The position numbers were made by a program, and so were the translations under genes. A DNA stretch of 64,000 nucleotides from Microtetraspora sp. NBRC 13810 (GTDB lineage: Bacteria > Actinomycetota > Actinomycetes > Streptosporangiales > Streptosporangiaceae): NCBI RefSeq assembly GCF_030268685.1, contig NZ_BSRQ01000015.1:149322-213321 (forward strand), given 5' to 3'. A model generated the notes under the pieces. That model was not told the origin of the DNA, did no database searches, and was given only the letters and a program-made list of their open reading frames with translations. Below, piece by piece: positions 9,020 through 17,130 of this stretch; positions within the stretch are counted from its first letter, which is position 1, and the number at the start of each line of letters is the position of its first letter.

Positions 9020-10180
9020 TCAGCCGTCGTGCAGAAGCCACTGCAAGGCGAACTGCTCGGGGTATGACGTGTTCCTGATGAGGAAGGTCTTCAACTCCGC
9101 GCGGCCCCCGAGATCGCCGATCGCGTGCAACTCCGCGCCGGCCGCGGGCGGATCGCCGCGCAGTCGCCGGGCTTCCTGTTCCGCGTAGACCGCGTGGTCA
9201 TACCCGGCCTTGTAGGCGTCGTACCCGTAATTCTCCTGAACGTCCGTGCCACGCTCCTGCTCCAGCGCGGCGGCCAGTTCGAAGGACTTCACCTTCCCGT
9301 CGACTTCTTCGTCGATGGCCTTGCTTATGTAGTCCTTTTGTGATGGGTTCGACGGATCCGGTGCCCCGGAATGGCGGGCGTGGTTCACCTCGTGCACGAA
9401 AGTCTGGGCGAGCTGGTCCGCGGGCGAACCGTTGGTGTTGAGCTTGATCTCGTTCCGCTCGTCACTGTAGGTGCCACCGGTCCCCGGTTCGAGGTCGACG
9501 TATTCGATGTCGATCCCGTGTTCGCGTGCGTACGCCAGCGCCTCCCGCCCGAGGGCCGTCTCGTTCAGCACCTTTTCCGTTCTCTCGCGTGCCGTCACAG
9601 GGGAGAGTGTTCTGTTCTCCAGGTACATGAGGGCGCCGAGCGGGCCGCCGCCCAGCGTCAGCAACAGCAGCGCGGCGCGTTTGACGGTCTTCACGACGAG
9701 CTCGCCGATGTTCCGTTTGACCGCCTGACGGAGCGCGTGCAGCGCGGCGCGTACCCCACGGATCTGGCCGGTGGCGAGGGCCCGGCCCGCCACCGGGCCC
9801 GAGAGCGCGGCCCACACCAGGGAGATCGCCAGGACGCCGAGCAGGAAGATGACGGCGCTCACCCACAGCTTCCGCAGGACCGCGACGAACAGGGTGCCGA
9901 TGCCGATGTCGTCGGCCGCCTCGGCGCTGTCGAGCAGTTGCCGGCGGGGTCCCTGGTCGGCGTTCCAGTGGGCGTGGAAGGCGGTGGCGTCGCCGCCTTC
10001 GTTCGCGGTCCACACGTGCGCGGCGGCGGGTTCCACTTCGCCGACAGCTTTCTTCAGGTCGGCGCTCAGGGCCAGCCATGCCCGGCCCGTTCGCAGCCGC
10101 TCTTCGGTGTCGTCGGGTGGCAGCGGCGCCAGATCTTTGACCAGCCCGTACACGCGCGCGAGATCCGGTGGGAGTTCCAC
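9020..10180 (-). CDS. Putative type VII effector: WXG100-like N-terminus, TM segments, HExxH metallopeptidase domain
   Basis: A 386-residue protein starting at GTG 10180, which has GGGAGGT 7 bases upstream; a start 24 bases earlier lacks such a site. Residues about 1-90 (LARVYGLVKDLAPLPPDDTE, WLALSADLKKAVGEV) resemble the long WXG100-like N-termini of polymorphic toxins. Hydrophobic stretches follow at about 104-130 and 166-186. The C-terminal part carries HEVNHARH at residues 263-270, a zincin HExxH motif, with acidic residues downstream (KAIDEEVDGKVKSFE) that could give a third ligand. The likely role is a membrane-associated or exported metallopeptidase, possibly a toxin. No immunity gene is recognisable nearby, and the secretion route is inferred. 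Confidence 0.7.
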   Translation of the reverse strand: MELPPDLARVYGLVKDLAPLPPDDTEERLRTGRAWLALSADLKKAVGEVEPAAAHVWTANEGGDATAFHAHWNADQGPRRQLLDSAEAADDIGIGTLFVAVLRKLWVSAVIFLLGVLAISLVWAALSGPVAGRALATGQIRGVRAALHALRQAVKRNIGELVVKTVKRAALLLLTLGGGPLGALMYLENRTLSPVTARERTEKVLNETALGREALAYAREHGIDIEYVDLEPGTGGTYSDERNEIKLNTNGSPADQLAQTFVHEVNHARHSGAPDPSNPSQKDYISKAIDEEVDGKVKSFELAAALEQERGTDVQENYGYDAYKAGYDHAVYAEQEARRLRGDPPAAGAELHAIGDLGGRAELKTFLIRNTSYPEQFALQWLLHDG

Positions 10181-10379
10181 GCTCAGACCTCCCGCTTCGG
10201 ACACACGATGTCCACGTCCGGCGGCCCGGCCTGCGGGCCGCCATGTTCGTCGATGTGCACGGTTGAGTGTACCGATCATGCTCGCGACGACGCGAAGCGC
10301 GGTGGGGGTCCCGGGCGGCGGGCGGGAAGATTGCGGATCCGCCGCGCGAAGCGCGCTCGTCGTCACATAATGAAGCGCA

Positions 10380-12284
10380 ATGGATGCGGAACGTGAGCGC
10401 TTTGCCGTACGCGCGGAGCCTTGGGCGCCGGCCGAGCATGACGTGGACGTCAGCGTGCTCGTGCCGGTGTACAACTGCCGGCCGTGGCTCGACCGTTGCC
10501 TGACCTCGCTGCTGGTGCAGCGGGTGGCCAAGGAGATCGTGGCCGTGGACGACGGCTCGACCGACGGCGGCGGCGCCCTGCTCGACCTCTACGCGGCGCA
10601 GCACCCGGGCGTGATCAGGGTGCTGAGGCCGGGCCCGCCGCACGGGGCGGGGCGGGCGCGCAACCTGGCGCTCGCGCAGGCCCGCGGCCGCTACGTGTTC
10701 TTCTGCGACGCGGACGACTACATGGGCCCCGAGGCGCTGGAGCGGATGCTGGCCATGGCCGACCGCAACGCCTCGGACATCGTGCTCGGCAAGATCGTCG
10801 GCCACGGCCGCCGGGCGCCCTCCTCGATGTTCCACGTCAACGCCGACCGCGTCGCGCTCCAGGACAGCCCGGTCTACAACAGTCTGAGCTGCTTCAAGCT
10901 GTTCCGCAGGGCGATGCTGGAGACGCACGGCATCCGCTTCGACGAGTCGCTGCGGGTTGGCGAGGACATCATCTTCACCACCCACGCCTACTGCCACGCC
11001 GAGGTGATCTCGGTGCTGGCCGACTACGACTGCTACCACCTGGTGGACCGGCCCGACGGCTCCAGCGTCATGCAGCAGCCCGGCAGCCGCGACCCGGTCG
11101 GCTGGCTGCGGATGATCAGGCGGCCGATCGAGCTGATGGCCCGGCACGTGCAGCCCGGCCCGCTCCGCGACCACATGCTGCGCCGGCACTTCAAGATCGA
11201 CGCGCTGGCGCAGCTCGGCGCGCCGTTCCTGGCCGCCGACGACATCCAGCGCAAGGAGATCGCGGCCGAGGTGGCCGACCTGTGCGTGCGCTGGCTGACC
11301 GACGGCGTGCGGGCCCGCCTCGACGAGGTCGACCGGCAGCGGCTGCTCTCCCTCGCCGACATCGACCGCCTGGTACGGCTGGCCAGGATCGAGGCGGCCA
11401 CGATCCGCCGCACCCTCGCCGAGCTGCGCTGGGAGGGCACCCGGCTCGTGCTGCGCGGCCGGGTGGGTCTTGAGGGGGTGCGTACGGCCGGTCCGACGAG
11501 CTGGGGCGCGGGCCGGGCGCACTGGTCCGCCGATCCCCGTACCTTCGAGCTCTCGCTGGTGCTGCGGCCCAGGCGGGAGAGCGAGGGGGTGGCCGAGCGG
11601 GTCTTCCCGGTGACCCGGCGGGATGAGGAGTTCACGGCCGTGCTGGAGGTCGCCGACCTGCCGCCGGAGGTGTGGAGCGTGTACGTCGCGATCGAGTGCG
11701 AGGGCGTCACCCGCCGGGTCAGGCTCGGCGCCGACCGCGACTCGCGGATCGCCCGCCCGGCCCCGCTGGCCGTCGGCCCCACCATCGTCCTGCCCTACTT
11801 CACCAGGTCGCACGGCAATCTCAGCATCGACGTCGGCGGCCACGTGATCGCGGTGCCGTGCGGCGTGCGGCTGGCCAGGGCACGCTGGGGGTTCGGCCAC
11901 CGGCTGCACCTGGACGGGCGGGTCACGGTGGGGGACGGCGTGCCGGCGGCCGGGGCGGTGCGCAGGATGGTGTGGCGGGAGCGGCAGTCCGGGCGGGAGC
12001 GGAGCGGCGCGGTCGCCCTGCTGCCCGGCGGCGCGTTCTCCGCCAGGCAGGCGCTCGGCCGGTTCGGCCCCGGCATCTGGGACGCCTACCTGGAGCTGGC
12101 CTTCGGCGGCCCGTCGATGCGCATCAGGATCGAGACGGGGACCGACCCGCTGCCGGCCAGGACGTGGTGGCGGTGGGCGGTGCGACGGACCGTGCGCCCC
12201 TACTCCACGGCGGGCAAAGGCCGCCTGAGCGCGGTGGTCCGCATCGTTACTCCACGATCTTTGCTACGGCGTATCCGAGGTTAA
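10380..12284 (+). CDS. Family 2 (GT-A) glycosyltransferase with C-terminal beta-rich region
   Basis: A 634-residue cytosolic or membrane-associated enzyme. Residues about 22-250 are a GT2 domain: VSVLVPVYNCRPWLDRCL, the nucleotide-binding VDDGSTDGG, and the metal-binding DADDYMGPEAL. The last 250 residues contain repeated beta-rich modules (WSVYVAIECEGVTRRVRLG and WDAYLELAFGGPSMRIRI) like those in actinobacterial teichoic-acid or capsule-type transferases. No CDP-glycerol transferase domain is present. It probably transfers a sugar to a cell-surface glycopolymer; donor and acceptor are unknown. It is divergent from the effector gene, and its stop codon lies within the candidate Nur box of the next operon. 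Confidence 0.85.
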   Translation: MDAERERFAVRAEPWAPAEHDVDVSVLVPVYNCRPWLDRCLTSLLVQRVAKEIVAVDDGSTDGGGALLDLYAAQHPGVIRVLRPGPPHGAGRARNLALAQARGRYVFFCDADDYMGPEALERMLAMADRNASDIVLGKIVGHGRRAPSSMFHVNADRVALQDSPVYNSLSCFKLFRRAMLETHGIRFDESLRVGEDIIFTTHAYCHAEVISVLADYDCYHLVDRPDGSSVMQQPGSRDPVGWLRMIRRPIELMARHVQPGPLRDHMLRRHFKIDALAQLGAPFLAADDIQRKEIAAEVADLCVRWLTDGVRARLDEVDRQRLLSLADIDRLVRLARIEAATIRRTLAELRWEGTRLVLRGRVGLEGVRTAGPTSWGAGRAHWSADPRTFELSLVLRPRRESEGVAERVFPVTRRDEEFTAVLEVADLPPEVWSVYVAIECEGVTRRVRLGADRDSRIARPAPLAVGPTIVLPYFTRSHGNLSIDVGGHVIAVPCGVRLARARWGFGHRLHLDGRVTVGDGVPAAGAVRRMVWRERQSGRERSGAVALLPGGAFSARQALGRFGPGIWDAYLELAFGGPSMRIRIETGTDPLPARTWWRWAVRRTVRPYSTAGKGRLSAVVRIVTPRSLLRRIRG

Positions 12285-12322
12285 TGCGAAATTCTTGCAA
12301 TAGTACCGATCTTCCGTAAAGT
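12284..12322 (+). promoter_or_regulatory. Candidate promoter overlapping a Nur-like box
   Basis: TTGCAA at 12295-12300 and TAAAGT at 12317-12322 are separated by 16 bp, a plausible -35/-10 pair about 33 bp before the GTG of the metal importer. The -35 is also the right half of ATGCGA-N5-TTGCAA (12284-12300), resembling the nickel-responsive Nur operator tTGCaa-N5-ttGCAA described in Streptomyces. The left half matches 4 of 6 positions. Binding there would block the promoter. The assignment is by inspection only. Confidence 0.5.
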
Positions 12323-12354
12323 GTGCTTAAAAATGCCCACTTGGGAGGCTTGGG

Positions 12355-13383
12355 GTGCACGTACCCGATGGATTCTTCAACGCCGTGGTGTCCGTATCGG
12401 CGGGTGCCGTGGCGGCGGCCGGTGTCGCGGTCTGCCTGCGCGGCGCCCGGCGTGAGCTGGACGACCGTACGGCGCCGATGGCCGGGCTCGTGGCCGCGTT
12501 CGTCTTCGCGGTGCAGATGCTCAACTTCCCGGTGGCGGCCGGCACCAGCGGCCACCTGATGGGCGGCGCGCTGGCGGCCGTGCTGGTCGGGCCGTACACG
12601 GCGGTGTTGTGCGTGGCCGTGGTGCTGGCCGTGCAGGGATTCTTCTTCGCCGACGGCGGGCTGACCGCGCTCGGCGTCAACATCACGATCATGGGCATCG
12701 TCACGGCCGTGGTCGGCTGGGCGGTGTTCCGGCTCATCGCCAGGTTCGCCGGCGGGAGCAGGGGCGGCCTCGCGGCGGCGGCGTTCGCGGGCGCGCTGGT
12801 GTCGGTCCCCGCCGCGGCGCTCGTGTTCACCCTGCTGTTCTGGATCGGCGGCAACGCCCCCATCGCGGTGGCCGACGTCGCGCTCGCGATGGGCGGCGTC
12901 CACCTGCTCATCGGCATCGGCGAAGGGCTGATCACCGCCCTCACGGTGAGCACCGTGCTGGCCGTACGGCCCGACCTGGTGTTCGGCGCGCGCGGGCTCA
13001 AGCGCTCCCTCGTGCTGCGCGGCGCCGACGGCGCGACCGAGCAGGTGCCCGCGCAGGCGCCGCGGCAGGCCGCGCCGGGCAGGCCGGGCCGGTTCGTGCT
13101 CGGCGGCATCGCGGTGACCGCCCTGCTGGCCGGGATCGTCAGCTTCTACGCCTCCTCCTCGCCCGACGGCCTGGAGCGGGTGGCGCAGGACACCGGCTTC
13201 GGCGTCGTGGCCACCGACCACCAGCTCGTCGGGCAGCCGCTGGCCGACTACGGCGAGGCGGGCGGGATCCCGGTCGGGGTGGCCGGGCTGATCGGCGTGG
13301 CGGTCACGCTCGCCGTGGGCGGCGGGCTCTTCTTCGCCGTGCGCCGCCGCGCCGGGGAGACCCGCGAGAGCGTGGGCGCCTGA
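12355..13383 (+). CDS. ECF transporter substrate-capture permease, NikM-NikN (CbiM) type
   Basis: A 342-residue membrane protein starting at GTG 12355 after GGGAGG. It begins MHVPDGF, in which the N-terminal amine and His2 form the metal site of CbiM/NikM proteins, and contains the family stretch NFPVAAGTSGHLMGG. The C-terminus adds two more helices bracketing SSPDGLERVAQDTGF, a PDGLE (NikN-like) domain. CbiM and the N component are therefore fused. It is the S-unit for Ni(2+) or Co(2+) uptake, working with the T-unit and ATPase encoded directly downstream. The PDGLE fusion and the candidate Nur box favour nickel; no cobalamin riboswitch fits in the 70-bp leader. Confidence 0.88.
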   Translation: MHVPDGFFNAVVSVSAGAVAAAGVAVCLRGARRELDDRTAPMAGLVAAFVFAVQMLNFPVAAGTSGHLMGGALAAVLVGPYTAVLCVAVVLAVQGFFFADGGLTALGVNITIMGIVTAVVGWAVFRLIARFAGGSRGGLAAAAFAGALVSVPAAALVFTLLFWIGGNAPIAVADVALAMGGVHLLIGIGEGLITALTVSTVLAVRPDLVFGARGLKRSLVLRGADGATEQVPAQAPRQAAPGRPGRFVLGGIAVTALLAGIVSFYASSSPDGLERVAQDTGFGVVATDHQLVGQPLADYGEAGGIPVGVAGLIGVAVTLAVGGGLFFAVRRRAGETRESVGA

Positions 13384-13387
13384 ACCG

Positions 13388-14140
13388 ATGGGCGCGGGAC
13401 ACCACCACCACATCTACCGGCCGGGCGACACCGTCGTGCACCGGCTGCCGCCGCAGTGCAAGCTGCCGGCGGTGCTCGGCTTCGCCGTGGTCGTCGTGGC
13501 CACCCCGAGGGAGATGTTCGCGGCCTTCGCCGGGTACGCGCTGATCCTCGCCGGGGTCGCCGCGGCGGCGAGGGTGCCGCCGTGGTTCGTGCTGCGGCGG
13601 ATGGCGGTGGAGCTGCCGTTCGTGGTCTTCGCGCTGGCCCTGCCGGTGATCGGGCTGGGCGAGCGGGTGTCCTTCGCCGGCATGTCGCTCAGCCTCGAAG
13701 GGCTGTGGGCGGCGTGGAACATCCTGGTCAAGGCCACGCTGGGGGTGGTGGCGAGCATCCTGCTGGCCGCCACCACCGAGCCGCGGATGCTGCTGCTCGG
13801 CGCCCAGCGGCTCAGGGTGCCGCCGCTGCTGGTGCAGATCGCGATGTTCATGCTGCGCTACATGGACGTGATCCTCGACGAGATGCGGCGGATGCGGATC
13901 GCCAGGGAGTCGCGCGGGTTCACCGCCAGGGACGTCCGGCACATCCCGGTGATCGCGCGGTCGGCGGGCGCGCTGTTCATCCGCTCCTACGAGCGGGGCG
14001 AGCGGGTGCACCTGGCGATGCTGAGCCGGGGCTATGGTGGCTCGATGCCGATGATTTCCGACCTGTCGGCGTCGTGGAGGCAATGGATGCTCGCCGGACT
14101 GCTGCCGGTCCTGGCGCTGCTGGTCCTGGGAGTGCTGTGA
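13388..14140 (+). CDS. ECF transporter T component (CbiQ/NikQ)
   Basis: A 250-residue transmembrane coupling protein that starts 4 bp after the permease. The N-terminus has a histidine cluster (GAGHHHHIY), commonly seen in CbiQ proteins of metal importers. The two cytoplasmic coupling motifs expected to contact the ATPase grooves are ARESRGF (residues about 175-181) and LSRGYGG near residue 218, each with the A/S-R-G pattern. About five hydrophobic helices are visible. Its TGA overlaps the GTG of the ATPase (GTGA at 14137-14140), indicating translational coupling. Confidence 0.9.
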   Translation: MGAGHHHHIYRPGDTVVHRLPPQCKLPAVLGFAVVVVATPREMFAAFAGYALILAGVAAAARVPPWFVLRRMAVELPFVVFALALPVIGLGERVSFAGMSLSLEGLWAAWNILVKATLGVVASILLAATTEPRMLLLGAQRLRVPPLLVQIAMFMLRYMDVILDEMRRMRIARESRGFTARDVRHIPVIARSAGALFIRSYERGERVHLAMLSRGYGGSMPMISDLSASWRQWMLAGLLPVLALLVLGVL

Positions 14141-14916
14141 ACGCCGTGGAGACGCCCGCGGGGGAGACCCCCTCACTGGAGGTCAGCAGGCTCGCCTACG
14201 CCTATCCCGATGGCACACAGGCGCTCTACGGGGTCGATCTGCGGATCGGCCGCGGCGAGCGGGTGGCGCTGCTGGGCCCCAACGGCGCGGGCAAGACGAC
14301 CCTCGTCATGCACCTCAACGGCATCCTCACCGCCGGGCACGGCACGGTGAGCGTCGCCGGGCTGCCGGTGCGCCCCGGCACGCTCAAGGAGATCAGGCGC
14401 AGGGTCGGCCTGGTCTTCCAGGATCCCGACGACCAGCTCTTCATGCCGACCGTGCGGGAGGACGTCGCGTTCGGCCCGGCCAACCTGGGCATGCGCGGCG
14501 ACGAGCTGGCCCGCCGGGTCGAGGACGCGCTGGCCAGGGTCGGCATGCTGGAGGCGATCGACCGGCCGCCGCACCACCTGTCGTTCGGCCAGCGCCGCCG
14601 GGTCGCGGTGGCCACCGTGCTCGCCATGGAGCCGGAGATCCTCGTGCTCGACGAGCCCTCCTCCAACCTCGACCCCGCCTCCCGGCGCGAGCTGGCCGAG
14701 ATCCTGCGGTCCCTGGAGGTGACGGTCCTCATGGTCACCCACGACCTGCCGTACGCGATGGAGCTGTGCGAGCGCTCGCTCATCCTGTCCGGCGGCGTGA
14801 TCGCCGCCGACGGGCCCACCCGCGAGCTTCTCGCCGACCCCGCGCTGCTCGCCGAGCACCGCCTGGAACTCCCGTACGGCTTCGCGGTTCCCGCCCCGGG
14901 TGTACCGGGAGTGTGA
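14137..14916 (+). CDS. ECF transporter ATPase (CbiO/NikO)
   Basis: A 259-residue ABC ATPase starting at GTG 14137, overlapping the stop of the T component, with GGGAG just upstream. It has Walker A GPNGAGKTT, the Q-loop VFQDPDDQLFMPTV (the DPDDQ form is typical of ECF ATPases), the signature HLSFGQRRRVAVATV and Walker B ILVLDEPSSNLDP, followed by the switch His in MVTHDLPYAM. A single ATPase gene implies a homodimer energising Ni/Co uptake. The signature LSFGQ instead of LSGGQ is a common CbiO variant. Confidence 0.92.
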   Translation: MNAVETPAGETPSLEVSRLAYAYPDGTQALYGVDLRIGRGERVALLGPNGAGKTTLVMHLNGILTAGHGTVSVAGLPVRPGTLKEIRRRVGLVFQDPDDQLFMPTVREDVAFGPANLGMRGDELARRVEDALARVGMLEAIDRPPHHLSFGQRRRVAVATVLAMEPEILVLDEPSSNLDPASRRELAEILRSLEVTVLMVTHDLPYAMELCERSLILSGGVIAADGPTRELLADPALLAEHRLELPYGFAVPAPGVPGV

Positions 14917-15020
14917 CGATCTCCCGCCAGTCCCTCGTGCCGGACCCCCCGTAGGTCATTCGGGAAGTAAAGTTGGGGCTGGCCTCGTCGCCGTGAGGTG
15001 TCGCCGGGGAGGATGGGCAG

Positions 15021-15362
15021 ATGAAGCTACGGCTGGCACGGCACGCGGTGGGCGATGCCGTGGTGGTGGCCGTCGAAGGTGAGCTCGATCTCTTCACGGC
15101 CCCGTTCCTGCGTGACGAAGTCCGCGACGCGATCAAACAGGACGGCTCCCGGCTGGTGCTCGACCTCACCGCGCTGTCGTTCATGGACTCCAGCGGGCTG
15201 TCCGTGCTGATCGAGGCGTGGCGGCTCGCGACCGGCGAGGGCGGCGGCGTGTGCCTGGCCGCGCCGCAGGCGCCGGTGGCGCGCATCCTGCGGACCACCG
15301 GCCTGGACCGCCGGATCAAGGTCTACCCGGATGTGAACACCGCCGTGGCTACCGAAATTTAG
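15021..15362 (+). CDS. STAS-domain anti-sigma factor antagonist
   Basis: A 113-residue single-domain protein of the SpoIIAA/RsbV type. The start at 15021 follows GGGAGGA with a 7-base gap. Key elements are GELDLFTAPFLRDEV and LSFMDSSGLSVLIEA, in which the Ser of DSSGL is the usual phosphorylation site recognised by an anti-sigma kinase and a PP2C phosphatase. No cognate sigma or anti-sigma gene adjoins it, so it is an orphan partner-switch component. The PP2C/HATPase protein at 24069 is in the same pathway class, but a link is only conjecture. Confidence 0.9.
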   Translation: MKLRLARHAVGDAVVVAVEGELDLFTAPFLRDEVRDAIKQDGSRLVLDLTALSFMDSSGLSVLIEAWRLATGEGGGVCLAAPQAPVARILRTTGLDRRIKVYPDVNTAVATEI

Positions 15363-15410
15363 CCCACCCTGAGTAGAACTTCATTCGGTGCGGGCGTTAG
15401 GGTCCGCATC

Positions 15411-16187
15411 ATGGAGCTGAATGGAGCAGCAGCAATCATCTCGGGCGGTGCCAGCGGTCTCGGTGAGGCGACGGCCCGGGACCTCGCGGCGCAGGGCGTG
15501 ACCGTGGTCATCGCCGACCTCAACGAGGAGCGCGGCAAGGCGATCGCGGACGAGATCGGCGGGGTCTTCGTCAGGTGCGACGTCTCCGACGAGCAGCAGG
15601 TGCAGGCGGCGGTGGACGTCGCCGTGGCCACCGGCAAGCCGCTTCGCGTCGTCGTCAACAGCGCGGGCATCGGCTGGGCCTCGCGCACCGTCGGCCGGGA
15701 CGGCTCGCCGCACGACCTGGCGAGCTACCGCCGGGTGATCGACGTCAACCTGATCGGCACGTTCAACCTCATGCGCATCGGCGCGGCGGCGGTCGCCAGG
15801 ACCGAGCCGGTCGACGCGGACGGCCAGCGCGGCGTCGTCATCAACACGGCGTCGGTGGCGGCCCTGGAGGGCCAGACCGGCCAGGTGGCCTACTCGGCGT
15901 CCAAGGGCGGCATCGTCGGCATGACCGTGCCCGCGGCCCGCGACCTCGCGGCCATCGGAGTCCGGGTCAACACCATCTGCCCGGGGATCATCGACACCCC
16001 CATCTACGGCTTCTCCGGCGGCGACGCGGAGGCGTTCAAGGCCAAGCTGGTCGCGCCCGTGGTCTTCCCCAAGCGGATGGGCACCGCCGCGGAGTTCGCC
16101 CACCTGGTGCGCTCGCTCATCGAGAACGACTACGTCAACGCCGAGGTCATCCGCTTCGACGGCGGCATCCGCTTCCAGCCGAAGTAG
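15411..16187 (+). CDS. Short-chain dehydrogenase, probable 3-hydroxyacyl-CoA dehydrogenase type 2
   Basis: A 258-residue Rossmann-fold oxidoreductase of the HSD17B10-like group. It has the cofactor motif SGGASGLGEA near the N-terminus, the NSAG motif, and the catalytic Ser plus YSASKGG. The long insert between strand 4 and the active site (RTVGRDGSPHDLASYRRVIDVN) is typical of the acyl-CoA-oxidising members. It is followed 34 bp later by an enoyl-CoA hydratase on the same strand, consistent with beta-oxidation of a fatty acid or branched-chain acyl-CoA. The exact substrate is not determined. Confidence 0.88.
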   Translation: MELNGAAAIISGGASGLGEATARDLAAQGVTVVIADLNEERGKAIADEIGGVFVRCDVSDEQQVQAAVDVAVATGKPLRVVVNSAGIGWASRTVGRDGSPHDLASYRRVIDVNLIGTFNLMRIGAAAVARTEPVDADGQRGVVINTASVAALEGQTGQVAYSASKGGIVGMTVPAARDLAAIGVRVNTICPGIIDTPIYGFSGGDAEAFKAKLVAPVVFPKRMGTAAEFAHLVRSLIENDYVNAEVIRFDGGIRFQPK

Positions 16188-16221
16188 CCCGTGCCGCGCG
16201 GTTCACGAAACGGAGGTCAGT

Positions 16222-16986
16222 GTGTCTGACGAGGTTCTCGTCGAGGTCGACGGCGCGGTCGCCGTCATCACGATCAACCGTCCGCAGTCCAGGAACGCGG
16301 TGAACGGCGCGGTGGCGCGCGGGATCGTGGCCGCCGTCGACGAGCTGGAGGAGCGCGCCGACGTCTCGGTGTACGTGCTCACCGGCGCGGGCGGCACCTT
16401 CAGCTCCGGGATGGACCTGAAGGGCTTCCTCAGCGGCGACCTCCCCGTGGTCAGGGGGAGGGGCTTCGGCGGGCTCGTCGAGTCGCCGCCGAAGAAGCCC
16501 ATGGTCGCCGCCGTGGAGGGGTACGCGCTGGCCGGCGGCTTCGAGATGGTGCTCTCCTGCGACGTGGTGGTCGCCTCGCAGGAGGCGAAGTTCGGGCTGC
16601 CCGAGCCCAGGCGCGGACTGGTCGCGGGCGCGGGCGGCGTGATGAGGCTGCCCCGGCGCATCCCCTACCACGTGGCCATGGAGATCGCCCTGACCGGCGA
16701 CCACTTCTCCGCCGCCCGGCTGTACGAACTCGGCCTGGTCAACCGGATCACCCCCGCGGGCGAGGCGCTGACCGGCGCCCTCGACCTGGCCCGCAGGATC
16801 GGGGCAAACGCGCCGCTGGCGCTGGCCGCGACCAAGCGGGTGATCGTCGAGTCGGCCGACTGGAGCATCGACGAGATGTTCGCCAGGCAGGCCGAGATCG
16901 TCAACCCGGTCTTCTCCTCCAAGGACGCCATGGAGGGCGCGGCGGCTTTCGCCGAGAAGCGCACGCCCCGCTGGAAGGGCGAATGA
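16222..16986 (+). CDS. Enoyl-CoA hydratase/isomerase family protein
   Basis: A 254-residue crotonase-fold protein starting at GTG 16222 with CGGAGGT 6 bases upstream. Oxyanion-hole elements are visible (GAGGTFSSGMDLKGF and EGYALAGGFEMVLSCD), and EAKFGLPEPRRGLVAGAGG aligns with the active-site glutamate region of hydratases. The final residues end in WKGE, as in several EchA proteins. Co-transcription with the upstream dehydrogenase suggests successive steps of acyl-CoA breakdown. Crotonase paralogues vary widely, so hydratase rather than isomerase activity is provisional. Confidence 0.88.
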   Translation: MSDEVLVEVDGAVAVITINRPQSRNAVNGAVARGIVAAVDELEERADVSVYVLTGAGGTFSSGMDLKGFLSGDLPVVRGRGFGGLVESPPKKPMVAAVEGYALAGGFEMVLSCDVVVASQEAKFGLPEPRRGLVAGAGGVMRLPRRIPYHVAMEIALTGDHFSAARLYELGLVNRITPAGEALTGALDLARRIGANAPLALAATKRVIVESADWSIDEMFARQAEIVNPVFSSKDAMEGAAAFAEKRTPRWKGE

Positions 16987-17004
16987 CCGGAGAATGACAC
17001 GACC

Positions 17005-17045
17005 GCGTCGCTCCCGGGCACTCGATGCCGGGGGCGACGCGCTTT
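17005..17045 (+). terminator. Hairpin terminator after the enoyl-CoA hydratase gene
   Basis: A 13-bp stem (17005-17017 with 17028-17040, one G-U pair) encloses a 10-base loop and is followed by GCTTTTG. The GC-rich arms begin GCGTCGC and end GCGACGC. The position, 19 bp after the stop codon, and the short T-run support intrinsic termination. Confidence 0.8.
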
Positions 17046-17130
17046 TGTGATTTCCTGCGTACGGTAAAGGTGTGAGCGGGTACGCAAAGGGCAGATCCCG
17101 CACATCCCATCGGTCGGGCCAGGAGAGTCA

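Noticed and set aside
12285..12354. Cobalamin riboswitch before the metal importer
   Set aside because: Only 70 bp separate the genes, too little for a riboswitch, and no B12-box-like element is visible.
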